Assembly (NCBI RefSeq): GCF_005877885.1
Contig: NZ_VCHY01000028.1
Coordinates: 1-59,751, forward strand
DNA length: 59,751 nucleotides
DNA from: Labilibacter sediminis
GTDB taxonomy: Bacteria > Bacteroidota > Bacteroidia > Bacteroidales > Marinilabiliaceae
Direction: 5' to 3'
The notes beneath the pieces are model-generated. The model had not been told where the DNA came from. It worked only from the letters and a program-made list of their open reading frames with translations, and did no database searches. The position numbers and the translations under genes are program-made. Positions 44,737 to 53,625 of the stretch are shown one piece after another; the first letter of the stretch is position 1, and each line of letters begins with the position of its first letter.

Positions 44737-45351
44737 ATGAAAATAATTTGTATTGGTCGAAATTACGCTAAGCATGCAGCCGAACTTAAAAATGAAGTTC
44801 CTGATGAACCTGTCATATTTTTAAAACCTGATACAGCTCTATTAAGAAATAATCAGCCTTTTTTTGTACCCGATTTTGCCGATGAGTTTCATTACGAAAC
44901 AGAATTGGTGATTAAGATTAATCGTCTGGGAAAAAATATATTGCCACAATTTGCACATAGGTACTATGATAAAATAGGGATGGGAATTGATTTTACTGCG
45001 AGAGACCTGCAATCAAAATTAAAAGAAAAGGGCTTGCCGTGGGAGCGAGCAAAAGCATTTGACAGTTCCGCTGCCATCTCTAAAAACTTTGTGGCCAAAA
45101 GCAAAGTTAAGGATATACAAAATATTGAGTTTAAGCTATTGGTTAATGGTGAGGAACGTCAACATGGTTATACAGGGGATATGCTTTTTAAGGTTGACGA
45201 AATCATTGCTTATGTGTCACAATTCTTTACGCTGAAAATAGGTGATTTAATTTATACGGGTACACCGGCAGGAGTAGGACCAGTTAAAATAGGAGATAGG
45301 TTTGAAGTGTTTTTACAAGATGAAAAGATGATGGACTTTTTGATTAAATAG
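44737..45351 (+). CDS. fumarylacetoacetate hydrolase family protein
   Basis: This 204-residue protein is a short FAH-family enzyme with IGRNYAKHAAEL at the start and FLKPDTALL. The metal site is Glu-x-Glu in HYETELVIKI with the Asp of GIDFTARDLQ; a conserved TGTPAGVGP loop follows. Members cleave beta-diketones or act as oxaloacetate decarboxylase/tautomerase or acylpyruvase; substrate not determined. The stop overlaps by eight bases with the convergent Tag gene. The 15-bp inverted repeat upstream suggests regulation. Confidence 0.88.
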   Translation: MKIICIGRNYAKHAAELKNEVPDEPVIFLKPDTALLRNNQPFFVPDFADEFHYETELVIKINRLGKNILPQFAHRYYDKIGMGIDFTARDLQSKLKEKGLPWERAKAFDSSAAISKNFVAKSKVKDIQNIEFKLLVNGEERQHGYTGDMLFKVDEIIAYVSQFFTLKIGDLIYTGTPAGVGPVKIGDRFEVFLQDEKMMDFLIK

Positions 45352-45934
45352 TCTCTTTATATTCATTTTGTACTTCTTTGTGGCGTTTACACGAAATTAC
45401 GTGATCATTTACCATTCCTGTTGCTTGCATAAAGGCATAGCAAATGGTTGGGCCAACAAATTTAAACCCTCGCTTTTTTAAATCTTTACTCATTGATTCA
45501 GCAATAGGGGTTAGTGCTGGTATTTCATTTAATGAATTAAATTGATTTACTATGGGTTTGTGATTAACAAACTGCCATATGTAGGAGTTAAACGAACCAA
45601 ATTCACTTATAATTTTACAGAAAGCTTTGGCATTGCCAATGGCAGCTTTAATTTTAAGCTTATTGCGGATAATTTTTTCGTTTTGTTGTAGTTCCAGTTC
45701 TTTCGAACTGGAATATTCAGCAACAACCCTCCAATCAAAATCATCAAAGGCCACTCTAAAATGTTCCCTTTTATTTAGTATTATACTCCATGAAAGACCT
45801 GCCTGAAAACCTTCGAGTGATAAAAACTCAAACAGTTTTTGGTCATCATGTATAGGAACACCCCATTCAGAATCATGATATTCTTGCATTAGCTGTGAGG
45901 AGGTGCTCCAGCCACATTCGTTATTGTTTTCCAT
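45344..45934 (-). CDS. tag: DNA-3-methyladenine glycosylase I
   Basis: This 196-residue enzyme removes 3-methyladenine from DNA in base excision repair. It shows the Tag pattern YHDSEWGVP, FEFLSLEGFQAGLSW, AFDDFD, and the C-terminal GMVNDHVISCKRH. The zinc-binding residues Cys7, His20 and the C-terminal His and Cys are all present. Convergent, overlapping the FAH-family gene end by eight bases. Confidence 0.95.
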   Translation of the reverse strand: MENNNECGWSTSSQLMQEYHDSEWGVPIHDDQKLFEFLSLEGFQAGLSWSIILNKREHFRVAFDDFDWRVVAEYSSSKELELQQNEKIIRNKLKIKAAIGNAKAFCKIISEFGSFNSYIWQFVNHKPIVNQFNSLNEIPALTPIAESMSKDLKKRGFKFVGPTICYAFMQATGMVNDHVISCKRHKEVQNEYKETI

Positions 45935-45985
45935 ATCAAATTACAAGAGCTTGCTTCTTAATAAGGTCATTTGCGGGTTAAATAA

Positions 45986-46198
45986 TTAATCTTCAAAATC
46001 ATCTAATTTTTCATCAAAATCATTCAAATAATTATTCAAGTTCAGCTCGTCAAAATCATCTTCAAGGTTGTCGTAAATAGAAATTTTATTTTTTGATTTT
46101 CCGTTGTTTGATTTAACAGGACGCAACCCGTTTCTTTCATCAGGTCCATTAGAAGTTGAGCGTTTGCTCTTCTTGTAAATACTTTGTTTTGATTTCAT
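45986..46198 (-). CDS. small charge-segregated protein, unknown function
   Basis: This 70-residue protein (Met at 46198) has a Lys/Arg/Ser-rich first half (KSKQSIYKKSKRSTSNG) and a Asp/Glu/Asn/Leu-rich second half (NLEDDFDELNLNNYLNDF). It is predicted to be disordered. It resembles in layout the 69-residue protein at 46586-46795, 390 bases upstream on the same strand. Start at 46222 (eight more codons) is possible. No named family recognised. Confidence 0.6.
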   Translation of the reverse strand: MKSKQSIYKKSKRSTSNGPDERNGLRPVKSNNGKSKNKISIYDNLEDDFDELNLNNYLNDFDEKLDDFED

Positions 46199-46222
46199 AA
46201 TAATTAAGTCACTAAATTTCAC

Positions 46223-46585
46223 TGTTCACCTTTAGTTTGTTTTATAGGCCAGGTGTTGAGCCATGATTTATAGTTAAAAGTGCAATTTTTAGAAAACCGA
46301 ATTGGTATAAAATGATATGTTGAAAATAGTAAAAAATAAAATATGTAGATGAAATTACATCTTATAAATAAGATAAATTTTCTATGTTTTTTTTAGTCTG
46401 TAAAGTTGATATTGTTGCCGGTCTTTTTTATGAGAGTAAAGACCATAAAAGTTTATTACTCGAATTCAAGCAGTTGAATTCGAGTATGTAGTTTAATTGT
46501 AGTTAGTTTTTGCGATAAACAGATCGCCATTTAAACGTAATATTCTCCAGTGTTGTTGTGAGAATAGTTAACAAATGAGATGTGA
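46223..46585. other. intergenic region with strong stem-loop
   Basis: TACTCGAATTCAA (46457-46469) and TTGAATTCGAGTA (46474-46486) form a perfect 13-bp stem with loop GCAG. No other feature was seen in the rest. Confidence 0.65.
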
Positions 46586-46795
46586 TTAATATAAATCTTC
46601 TTCATCAAAATAATAATCATCATCCAATCCATGAAAACCTTCTCCCAATACTTCCCCGAAATCATCAGCTAATTCTTCCTGGATCTTAGACGTTTTTGAG
46701 CGATTTACCATGTTAGGTCTTTTCCCTTTTTTCTCTTCAAAATCTTCGTATGAAGTTACATTTGGCTTCGATGTTTTTGCTTTTTTTGTTTTCAT
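46586..46795 (-). CDS. small charge-segregated protein, unknown function
   Basis: This 69-residue protein starts with Lys-rich KTKKAKTSKPN and ends in a strongly acidic, aromatic tail (GLDDDYYFDEEDLY). Same overall design as the protein at 45986-46198. Upstream is an unusually good Shine-Dalgarno (AAGGAGGA on the minus strand, 46803-46810, 7-base spacer), rare in Bacteroidota, which supports translation. No named family recognised. Confidence 0.65.
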   Translation of the reverse strand: MKTKKAKTSKPNVTSYEDFEEKKGKRPNMVNRSKTSKIQEELADDFGEVLGEGFHGLDDDYYFDEEDLY

Positions 46796-46802
46796 AACAA
46801 AG

Positions 46803-46810
46803 TCCTCCTT
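46803..46810 (-). promoter_or_regulatory. strong Shine-Dalgarno (AAGGAGGA)
   Basis: It lies seven bases before the ATG at 46795. Most genes in this window lack such a site, so this decides the start and suggests high or special translation. Confidence 0.6.
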
Positions 46811-46943
46811 AACCTTATGAATACTCTAATTGTTTACGATCTCAAAATATAAATTTTATAATTATTAATACTTGATAAACTGCTTTTAAGTTGCCTTTTT
46901 TTTATGATTTTTATCAACAACTTTCTACTATAAAAATACGACT

Positions 46944-48341
46944 TTATACGGTTTTTACCACATAAAGTTGACCCGATGTATAGCGTGTAATTTTAACTTT
47001 TTCGCCTTTGTCAATCATTCCAACCTCTGCTACTGCATCATAACTTTCGTTGTTAATAATCACCTTACCCGAAGGTCGCAGGGTGGTTTGTGCTATGGCA
47101 ATGGAACCTACCAATTCGTTTAATTCAGAGTCAACGCTTATGTAACCTAGGTTGGTGTCTTGTGTTGTTTGTAGTGCCACATTGGAAAGCGGACCAGAGG
47201 TAAACATTTTCTGACTTAAAGGTATGGCTACGATAAATGATATAAATGTTCCGGCAGAAACAATGATCAGTGCCATGAATAGTTCTTTTGCAGGAACATT
47301 AGAAAAATCAAAAACGACATTGTCAACCAGGCTGAGTGTAAGTCCGGTAAAAACCAATATAATCCCTGAAACGCCGGTTATGCCAAAACCAGGAACTACA
47401 AAAATTTCCAGTGCTATTAATATTACGCCTAAAATAAAAATCACAATTTCCCAATTGGCAGCTAGGCCGTCAATATAGAGAGGTGCAAAATAAAGAATGG
47501 CTGCAATAGCTGAAGCTAACAAAGGGAAGCCAATTCCGGGGGACTGTAATTCAAAATACAAACCTCCAATGATTATTAATATTAAGATGCCATGAAAAAC
47601 AGGATTGGTTAAAAATCCTTTTAGTCCACTGTAAAAGGAAGGTTTATATTGTATTATTTGATATTCGTTAAATCCTAATTCTTCAATTACATCACTAATG
47701 CTTTCGGCTTTACCATCACAGAAACCATGCTCTATGGCTTCAAGTGTTGTAAAGGTCAATATTTTTCCGGTATCAATAATTCCGGCAATATATATGCTTT
47801 CATCAACCATTGCTTCAGCAATATGAGGATCTCTTTTCCAAACTAAAGTGGTGTCAGTACCATTAATAATAGTGTCTTTACCGTGAGCTTCAGCTGTTGC
47901 TCTGATGGTAGAACGCATGTAACTTTGGTATTTATCTGGCATTTTTTCACCTGACTGGTTTACCACAGTGGCAGCTCCAATATTTGCTCCGGGACGCATA
48001 TATATCTTATCGCAAGCTATGGATATTAAAGCACCTGCAGAAGCAGCGTTGTTATCAATAAACACGTGCACAGGTATTGTGCTGTTTAATATCTTAGTAC
48101 GGATAGAGTCGGCAAAAACAACTTGTCCTCCATAGGTATTTAAATGCAGAAGAATAACATCTGCATTCATTACATAGGCTTCTTCAAAGGCATTTTGTGT
48201 ATGAATCCACGATGTGCTTCCAATTTCTCGTTTAATATCAAATTTATAAATAAGCGATTGCGTGCTTAAGGAATCAGACTGGCTAAAACCAAACTGTGTG
48301 GTTAATAGTATAATGAATAGGATTAAACTTCTTGCGATCAT
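46944..48341 (-). CDS. NfeD-type membrane-bound serine protease
   Basis: This 465-residue protein has a signal peptide and a ClpP-like Ser/Lys protease domain (about 30-215). It has DNNAASAGALISIA with the Ser, and PDKYQSYMRS with the Lys. About five membrane helices follow (235-370), then a C-terminal OB-fold NfeD domain (GYISVDSELNELVGSIAIA). Long NfeD proteins (as in Pyrococcus 1510-N) cleave hydrophobic stretches of membrane proteins such as stomatin; no stomatin/flotillin gene lies beside it in the window. Length is typical. Confidence 0.9.
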   Translation of the reverse strand: MIARSLILFIILLTTQFGFSQSDSLSTQSLIYKFDIKREIGSTSWIHTQNAFEEAYVMNADVILLHLNTYGGQVVFADSIRTKILNSTIPVHVFIDNNAASAGALISIACDKIYMRPGANIGAATVVNQSGEKMPDKYQSYMRSTIRATAEAHGKDTIINGTDTTLVWKRDPHIAEAMVDESIYIAGIIDTGKILTFTTLEAIEHGFCDGKAESISDVIEELGFNEYQIIQYKPSFYSGLKGFLTNPVFHGILILIIIGGLYFELQSPGIGFPLLASAIAAILYFAPLYIDGLAANWEIVIFILGVILIALEIFVVPGFGITGVSGIILVFTGLTLSLVDNVVFDFSNVPAKELFMALIIVSAGTFISFIVAIPLSQKMFTSGPLSNVALQTTQDTNLGYISVDSELNELVGSIAIAQTTLRPSGKVIINNESYDAVAEVGMIDKGEKVKITRYTSGQLYVVKTV

Positions 48342-48416
48342 ATGATTATTGATTAGTTTGTTTGATTATAAAATTAACGAATTACACATAAATCAAAGGA
48401 TAATATCTTTATTATT

Positions 48417-49208
48417 TTATTGAATCTGTTGTTGTTTCTGCACCAAAGCTTCGCTAGTGGCTATGGTTGCTGCAGTAAGAGAGATGATAGAAATAAATCC
48501 GGATATTAAAACGCCAATGAAAGGGATGAGTAAAACCAATGAAAATACGGATCCATTGCCAATGGCCAGTCCTTTATTGGTTTTAACGAATGCTACACTT
48601 TCCGATATATTCATTTGCTTTCTTTCCAGTGAATAATCTATAAAAGAGAAACCGTAAAAATACGCCGATATAAAAAAGAGCGTAATGCTGGTAAATAAGC
48701 CTACAACAGGAATAAAACTGATAATAAATAGTACCAGGGTTAGTAAGAGTTCTATTCCTAAATTTCTAAGTGCTAAACGAACACCTCTCCAAATATCTTT
48801 TATAAACTGATTAAAATTAAATGGATATTCTTTTCCTGTAAGGATGGTTTCTATTTTTTCGGATAAGAAAGCAAAAACCGGAGATAAGAGTATGATAATT
48901 ATATATCCCCCTATGTATGCAAATAAGATGACAAAAAGCATTCGTATGACAAAGTGCATAAAAAAATGAATCACTGAGCTAAGAAATCCGGAACCCCAAA
49001 ATTGCCAGGTGTCCATATCTATCCAATCTGTTACGTATACAAAGCATTTCGTACTGAGAGAAACGGTGGATGCATAACCAAGACTAAATAGTATAATGTT
49101 TAAAGCCAGAGGGAATAGGAAATACCACATTAAGTGGTGCTTTTTAAGAAAATTATATGCTCGTGAATAGCTTTTAATACCTAGTGAAAATCCTTTTCTA
49201 AACGTCAT
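48417..49208 (-). CDS. EI24/CysZ-like membrane protein
   Basis: This 263-residue protein has about four to six membrane segments and the EI24 pattern: KSYSRAYNFLKKHHLMWYF, LLSPVFAFLSEKIE, WRGVRLALRNLGIELLLTL, FSFIDYSLERK. CysZ of this family transports sulfate; more distant EI24 members are not characterised. No cysteine or sulfate genes lie nearby, so the substrate is open. Confidence 0.82.
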   Translation of the reverse strand: MTFRKGFSLGIKSYSRAYNFLKKHHLMWYFLFPLALNIILFSLGYASTVSLSTKCFVYVTDWIDMDTWQFWGSGFLSSVIHFFMHFVIRMLFVILFAYIGGYIIIILLSPVFAFLSEKIETILTGKEYPFNFNQFIKDIWRGVRLALRNLGIELLLTLVLFIISFIPVVGLFTSITLFFISAYFYGFSFIDYSLERKQMNISESVAFVKTNKGLAIGNGSVFSLVLLIPFIGVLISGFISIISLTAATIATSEALVQKQQQIQ

Positions 49209-49277
49209 TTAACGGGTTTTTGTTGAGATACAAAAATATCAAAGATTTTAAGTTGTCAAAACATGTTACTTATGTTT

Positions 49278-49449
49278 TAACCCGGAATATGGATTAGCTA
49301 ATCTATTACACATTGAAACTACTTTAAAACAAATCGTTTTACTCACTTGCTTCAACTCATCGTAGCGGTGCTATGTCTCGTTTCAGCAAGTGTTTGTTTT
49401 ATTGCATTTTCAATGTTCATAACGAAGACCTAATGCATATCCGGGTTTA
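49278..49449. repeat. interspersed element with inverted ends, copy C
   Basis: It begins AACCCGGAATATGGATTAG and ends CTAATGCATATCCGGGTTT, in the same orientation as copy A. The rest of the gap 49209-49795 is AT-rich and contains only the purB promoter. Confidence 0.8.
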
Positions 49450-49763
49450 AATAAAGAGTATAGCTTAAGAATCTTTATTAGCAGCAGTAGAATGTTTTAG
49501 TATGATCAAAATGAAGATCATGCTATATAGAGCTAAGTAGCATTAAAAATAGGCTAAGGATTTAACTTTTCGAGGGGATGAATTTAGTTCTGTATTAGTC
49601 GTGTAATGAATATTAATTACAGTTTGGAATTATTAAATTTTAAGAAAAAAGTTTTTAGGATTGTGTATCGGTGGTGTAAGTGTTTGATTAATAGGTGTTC
49701 GTGTATGGATTTTTAGTTTAGAATCAAGAGGTCAGTTATGTGTATAAATATTTAAAAAAATGC

Positions 49764-49771
49764 TAATTTTG
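49764..49771 (+). promoter_or_regulatory. -7 promoter element for purB (TAATTTTG)
   Basis: Exact TAnnTTTG match 24 bases before the ATG at 49796. -33 is unclear. Confidence 0.55.
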
Positions 49772-49795
49772 CAGCATTAAAAAATTTAAAGATTA

Positions 49796-51142
49796 ATGAT
49801 GGATATACAGTTACTAACGGCAATTTCACCAGTCGACGGAAGATATAGAAATAAAGTAGATGGTTTGGCACTTTATTTTTCGGAATATGCATTGATTAGA
49901 TATAGGGTATTGGTTGAAATAGAATACTTTATAACGCTTTGTGAGCAGCCTTTACCTCAATTAGCTGATTTTGATAAAGGCCTTTACGAAGAATTAAGAA
50001 AAATATATAAAGAATTTCAGTTGGAAGATGCTGAAAGAATCAAAGAGATTGAAAGTGTAACAAATCATGATGTTAAGGCTGTAGAGTATTTCATCAAAGA
50101 AAAATTTGACGTTCTAAAACTTGAGAAGTATAAAGAGTTTATTCACTTCGGATTAACTTCACAGGATATTAATAATACAGCTATACCGTATTCATTGCGT
50201 GATGCGGTTAATGACATGTATTATCCTTTACTTGAAGAGATGATTACCCAGATTGATGCTTTGGCTGAAGATTGGAAAGAAGTATCAATGCTTGCAAAAA
50301 CACATGGACAACCAGCTTCTCCTACACGTTTGGGTAAAGAGATGAAGGTGTTTGTTGAGCGTTTAAAAACTCAGTTGTCGTTATTAAAAGGAGTTCCTTG
50401 CTCGGCTAAGTTTGGTGGTGCTACAGGTAACTTTAATGCGCATAAAGTTGCATATCCTGAGATTAACTGGATTGAGTTTGGAAATCATTTCGTAAATGAT
50501 GTATTAAAGTTAGACAGAGAGCAGTATACAACTCAAATCTCTAACTACGATAACCTTGGGGCTATCTTTGATAACCTAAAACGTATCAATACCATCATGT
50601 TAGATTTATCCAGAGATTTCTGGACGTACATTATGATGGAATACTTCAAGCAAAAAATTAAGAAGGGTGAGGTAGGTTCAAGTGCCATGCCACATAAGGT
50701 AAACCCGATTGATTTTGAAAATGCAGAAGGAAACCTGGGGATTGCCAATTCTATTTTAGAGCACCTATCTGCTAAGTTGCCAGTTTCAAGGTTACAACGT
50801 GATTTAACAGACTCAACAGTGTTAAGAAATATTGGTGTACCTTTAGCACATACAGTAATTGCCATTAAATCTATACAAAAAGGTTTAGGTAAATTGTTGC
50901 TTAACAAAGATGCCATTGAAAAAGATCTGGAGGATAACTGGGCCGTTGTAGCTGAAGCTATTCAAACTATTTTACGTCGTGAGGCTTATCCAAACCCTTA
51001 TGAAGCATTAAAGGCCTTAACCAGAACCAATGAAGGAATCAATGCCAAAAGTATTGCCGAATTTATTACAACATTAGATGTATCTGAGGAGATCAAAGAT
51101 GAACTTCGTTCTATTTCTCCACAGTCTTATACTGGAATGTAA
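49796..51142 (+). CDS. purB: adenylosuccinate lyase
   Basis: This 448-residue protein belongs to the fumarase/aspartase superfamily and matches PurB. It has AISPVDGRYR at the start, TNHDVKAVEYF, HFGLTSQDINNTA and KTHGQPASPT with the active-site His. The flexible loop reads GSSAMPHKVNPIDFENAEGN. It splits adenylosuccinate to AMP and SAICAR to AICAR in purine synthesis. The start Met could be either of two adjacent ATG codons. Length is normal. Confidence 0.97.
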   Translation: MMDIQLLTAISPVDGRYRNKVDGLALYFSEYALIRYRVLVEIEYFITLCEQPLPQLADFDKGLYEELRKIYKEFQLEDAERIKEIESVTNHDVKAVEYFIKEKFDVLKLEKYKEFIHFGLTSQDINNTAIPYSLRDAVNDMYYPLLEEMITQIDALAEDWKEVSMLAKTHGQPASPTRLGKEMKVFVERLKTQLSLLKGVPCSAKFGGATGNFNAHKVAYPEINWIEFGNHFVNDVLKLDREQYTTQISNYDNLGAIFDNLKRINTIMLDLSRDFWTYIMMEYFKQKIKKGEVGSSAMPHKVNPIDFENAEGNLGIANSILEHLSAKLPVSRLQRDLTDSTVLRNIGVPLAHTVIAIKSIQKGLGKLLLNKDAIEKDLEDNWAVVAEAIQTILRREAYPNPYEALKALTRTNEGINAKSIAEFITTLDVSEEIKDELRSISPQSYTGM

Positions 51143-51230
51143 GCATTTCAGTACAATTTTTTTTGAAGTCAGCATGCATAAAGTTACTTTAGCGGCTGAC
51201 TTTTTTTATTGCTAGATATTTGATATTATA

Positions 51231-53051
51231 ATGAAAGATTTTTTTCAGATTTTAAAACGCTTTGTTCCTCCATATAAACATAAACTAATATTAAGTGTAG
51301 TTTTTAATATTTTGCATGCCATATTTACCGGCGTAGCTATGTTGTTTATGATTCCTGTTTTGGAGGTTCTGTTTGAAACGACTAAGGAAGTAAATCATTT
51401 ATTACCCTGGGAGCTATCAAAGGAAGCCTTGCAAAATAATTTGTATTACTATGTTACTTTGGTAAAGTATAAGTATGGTGTAACTGTTGTGATGCCTTTT
51501 ATTGGAATGTTGATGTTAGTAGCAACTTTTTTTAAGGTTGGTTTTGCCTTTTTGGCTTCGTATCAAATGGTAGGTATTCGAAATGGGGTAGTTAGAGATA
51601 TCAGGACTAAAATATTTAACAAGTTAATGGCATTACCGCTTTCTTTTTATTCCGATGAAAGAAAGGGTGATGTGATGGCTCGGGCAACAGGAGATGTGAC
51701 TGAGGTTGAAAACTCAATTATGTCATCCATAGATATGGTATTAAAGAATCCAATCATAATTCTTGTGTCTATTGGATTTATGTTAGCAATAAGTTACAAA
51801 CTCACTATTTTTGTTTTTATCATGCTTCCTTTGGCAGGATGGATTATTGGTAAAACAGGAAAATCATTGAAAACAAAATCTCGTATTTCTCAATCTCAAA
51901 TGGGAGATATTTTGGGAATTATTGAAGAGTCGGTAGGAGGATTACGGATAATTAAAGCCTTTAATGCAGAGAAGAAGATGACCAAGCGATTTGGAGCTAA
52001 GACCGAAGATTATCGTAAGGTGATGAATAAGATTAGAAGAAGGTACGTGATGGCCCATCCTTTAAGTGAGTTTTTAGGAACGGTGGTAATGATTGTCTTG
52101 GTTTGGTACGGCGCTATACTAACCAATTCAGAAGGTAGTACATTGAAAGGGGCTACTTTTATTGCTTATATTGGAATCTTTTATCAAATTATTAATCCGG
52201 CAAAGGCATTTACCACTGCTTACTTTAGTATTCAGAAGGGTTTGGCTGCCATGGAGCGTATTGATAAAATATTGCTGGCCGATAATAAAATATTAGAGCA
52301 GGACGGAGCCAAAGAAGTAAAGCAGTTTAACCATTCTATAGAGTACAAGAATGTGAGTTTTGGTTACAATGACCACAAAGTACTTAAAAATGTTTCCTTA
52401 ACTATAGAAAAAGGAAAAATGGTTGCCTTGGTTGGTCAATCCGGGTCAGGAAAAACAACTTTTGTTGATTTGTTACCACGTTTTCATGATATACAGGAAG
52501 GAAGTATTGCCATTGATGGTACAGATATCCGAGATATTAAAGTACATGACTTGCGTGGAGTGATGGGTAACGTAAATCAGGAAGCCATTCTTTTTAATGA
52601 TACTTTTTTCAATAACATTGCATTTGGTGTAGAAGATGCCACGCAAGAGCAGGTGGAGAATGCTGCTAAAGTTGCCAATGCACATGAGTTTATTGTGGCA
52701 ACGGAAAATGGTTACGATACTTTGGTAGGAGATAGAGGAGGTAAATTATCCGGAGGTCAGCGTCAAAGAATAAGCATTGCTCGTGCTGTCCTTAAAAATC
52801 CTGATATTTTAATACTCGATGAGGCTACTTCAGCTTTAGATACGGAATCAGAAAAATTGGTACAAGAGGCACTTGAAAACTTGATGAGCTCAAGAACCTC
52901 TGTGGTGATTGCGCACAGACTTTCAACGGTTAGAAATGCAGATTTAATTTGTGTATTTAACGAGGGTGAAATAGTGGAGCAAGGTAATCATAACGAATTG
53001 TTAGCCAAAGGAGGTACTTATAGTAAGTTACATGAACTTCAGGTGAGATAG
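51231..53051 (+). CDS. MsbA-like ABC exporter (fused permease/ATPase)
   Basis: This 606-residue protein has an N-terminal six-helix exporter membrane domain and a C-terminal ATPase. The ATPase has VGQSGSGKTTFVDLLPR (Walker A), LSGGQRQRISIARA (signature), ILDEATSALD (Walker B) and a switch His in VIAHRLSTV. The ALPLSFYSDERKGDVMAR block and overall length fit lipid A/multidrug flippases such as MsbA. It is 88 bases after purB and ends in a terminator. Substrate unproven. Confidence 0.9.
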   Translation: MKDFFQILKRFVPPYKHKLILSVVFNILHAIFTGVAMLFMIPVLEVLFETTKEVNHLLPWELSKEALQNNLYYYVTLVKYKYGVTVVMPFIGMLMLVATFFKVGFAFLASYQMVGIRNGVVRDIRTKIFNKLMALPLSFYSDERKGDVMARATGDVTEVENSIMSSIDMVLKNPIIILVSIGFMLAISYKLTIFVFIMLPLAGWIIGKTGKSLKTKSRISQSQMGDILGIIEESVGGLRIIKAFNAEKKMTKRFGAKTEDYRKVMNKIRRRYVMAHPLSEFLGTVVMIVLVWYGAILTNSEGSTLKGATFIAYIGIFYQIINPAKAFTTAYFSIQKGLAAMERIDKILLADNKILEQDGAKEVKQFNHSIEYKNVSFGYNDHKVLKNVSLTIEKGKMVALVGQSGSGKTTFVDLLPRFHDIQEGSIAIDGTDIRDIKVHDLRGVMGNVNQEAILFNDTFFNNIAFGVEDATQEQVENAAKVANAHEFIVATENGYDTLVGDRGGKLSGGQRQRISIARAVLKNPDILILDEATSALDTESEKLVQEALENLMSSRTSVVIAHRLSTVRNADLICVFNEGEIVEQGNHNELLAKGGTYSKLHELQVR

Positions 53052-53072
53052 TTTTAAAAAACATATTGATTG

Positions 53073-53097
53073 AAAAGCCTCCGTTAGGGGGCTTTTT
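53073..53097 (+). terminator. terminator of the ABC exporter gene
   Basis: AAAAGCCTCC (53073-53082) pairs with GGGGGCTTTT (53087-53096, one T-G pair) and is followed by T's. Confidence 0.75.
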
Positions 53098-53112
53098 TCT
53101 GAAAGTCTCAAA

Positions 53113-53141
53113 CTTTTCCAAAGTTTTGAACTTTGGAAAAG
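53113..53141. repeat. perfect 13-bp hairpin (related copy at 59299-59331)
   Basis: CTTTTCCAAAGTT (53113-53125) and AACTTTGGAAAAG (53129-53141) around TTG. The hairpin at 59299-59331 shares CTTTTCC/GGAAAAG. Confidence 0.65.
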
Positions 53142-53184
53142 GTATTTTCATACCTGTTGGTGTTTCCTTAATTCATGAAAGTTT

Positions 53185-53604
53185 TTATGAAGGATCAGCA
53201 GTTTTCTGCATTAATATTTCCGGACGTTTTATAAGTTCAAAACCAAATTTTTCATATAACCCATGTGCATCATCGGTAGCTAAACCCCATCGTTTAATTG
53301 TTTGTAGTTGATCGTGATTTGTAATAGCCGTCATTAGTAACTTGCCAAGTCCCTTGCCTCTGTGCTCCTTTAATATAAATACATCCAGTATCCAGGCAAA
53401 TACAGCACAATCGGTTACTACTCGTGCAAACCCCACTTGTATGTTGTTGGAGTATACTCCAAAGCATAAAGAATTTTTTATAGATGTTTTTACGGTTTCT
53501 AAAGTTCTGTTATTGGCCCAATATGAATCATTCACTAAAAAATGATGAATCAGCGGTATGTCTAGTTTTTGCTTGTCTGTAGAAATGGAATAGTCAGAAT
53601 TCAT
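53185..53604 (-). CDS. GNAT-family N-acetyltransferase
   Basis: This 139-residue protein has the GNAT fold with VFILKEHRGKGLGKLLMTAI, the R/Q-x-x-G-x-G/A acetyl-CoA loop (RGKGLG), followed by AHGLYEKFGFEL. It transfers acetyl from acetyl-CoA to an amine; substrate unknown. 21 bases separate its gene from that of the LolC/E-type permease on the same strand. Confidence 0.9.
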   Translation of the reverse strand: MNSDYSISTDKQKLDIPLIHHFLVNDSYWANNRTLETVKTSIKNSLCFGVYSNNIQVGFARVVTDCAVFAWILDVFILKEHRGKGLGKLLMTAITNHDQLQTIKRWGLATDDAHGLYEKFGFELIKRPEILMQKTADPS

Positions 53605-53625
53605 GGTTAAGGATAAGGTTGGATA

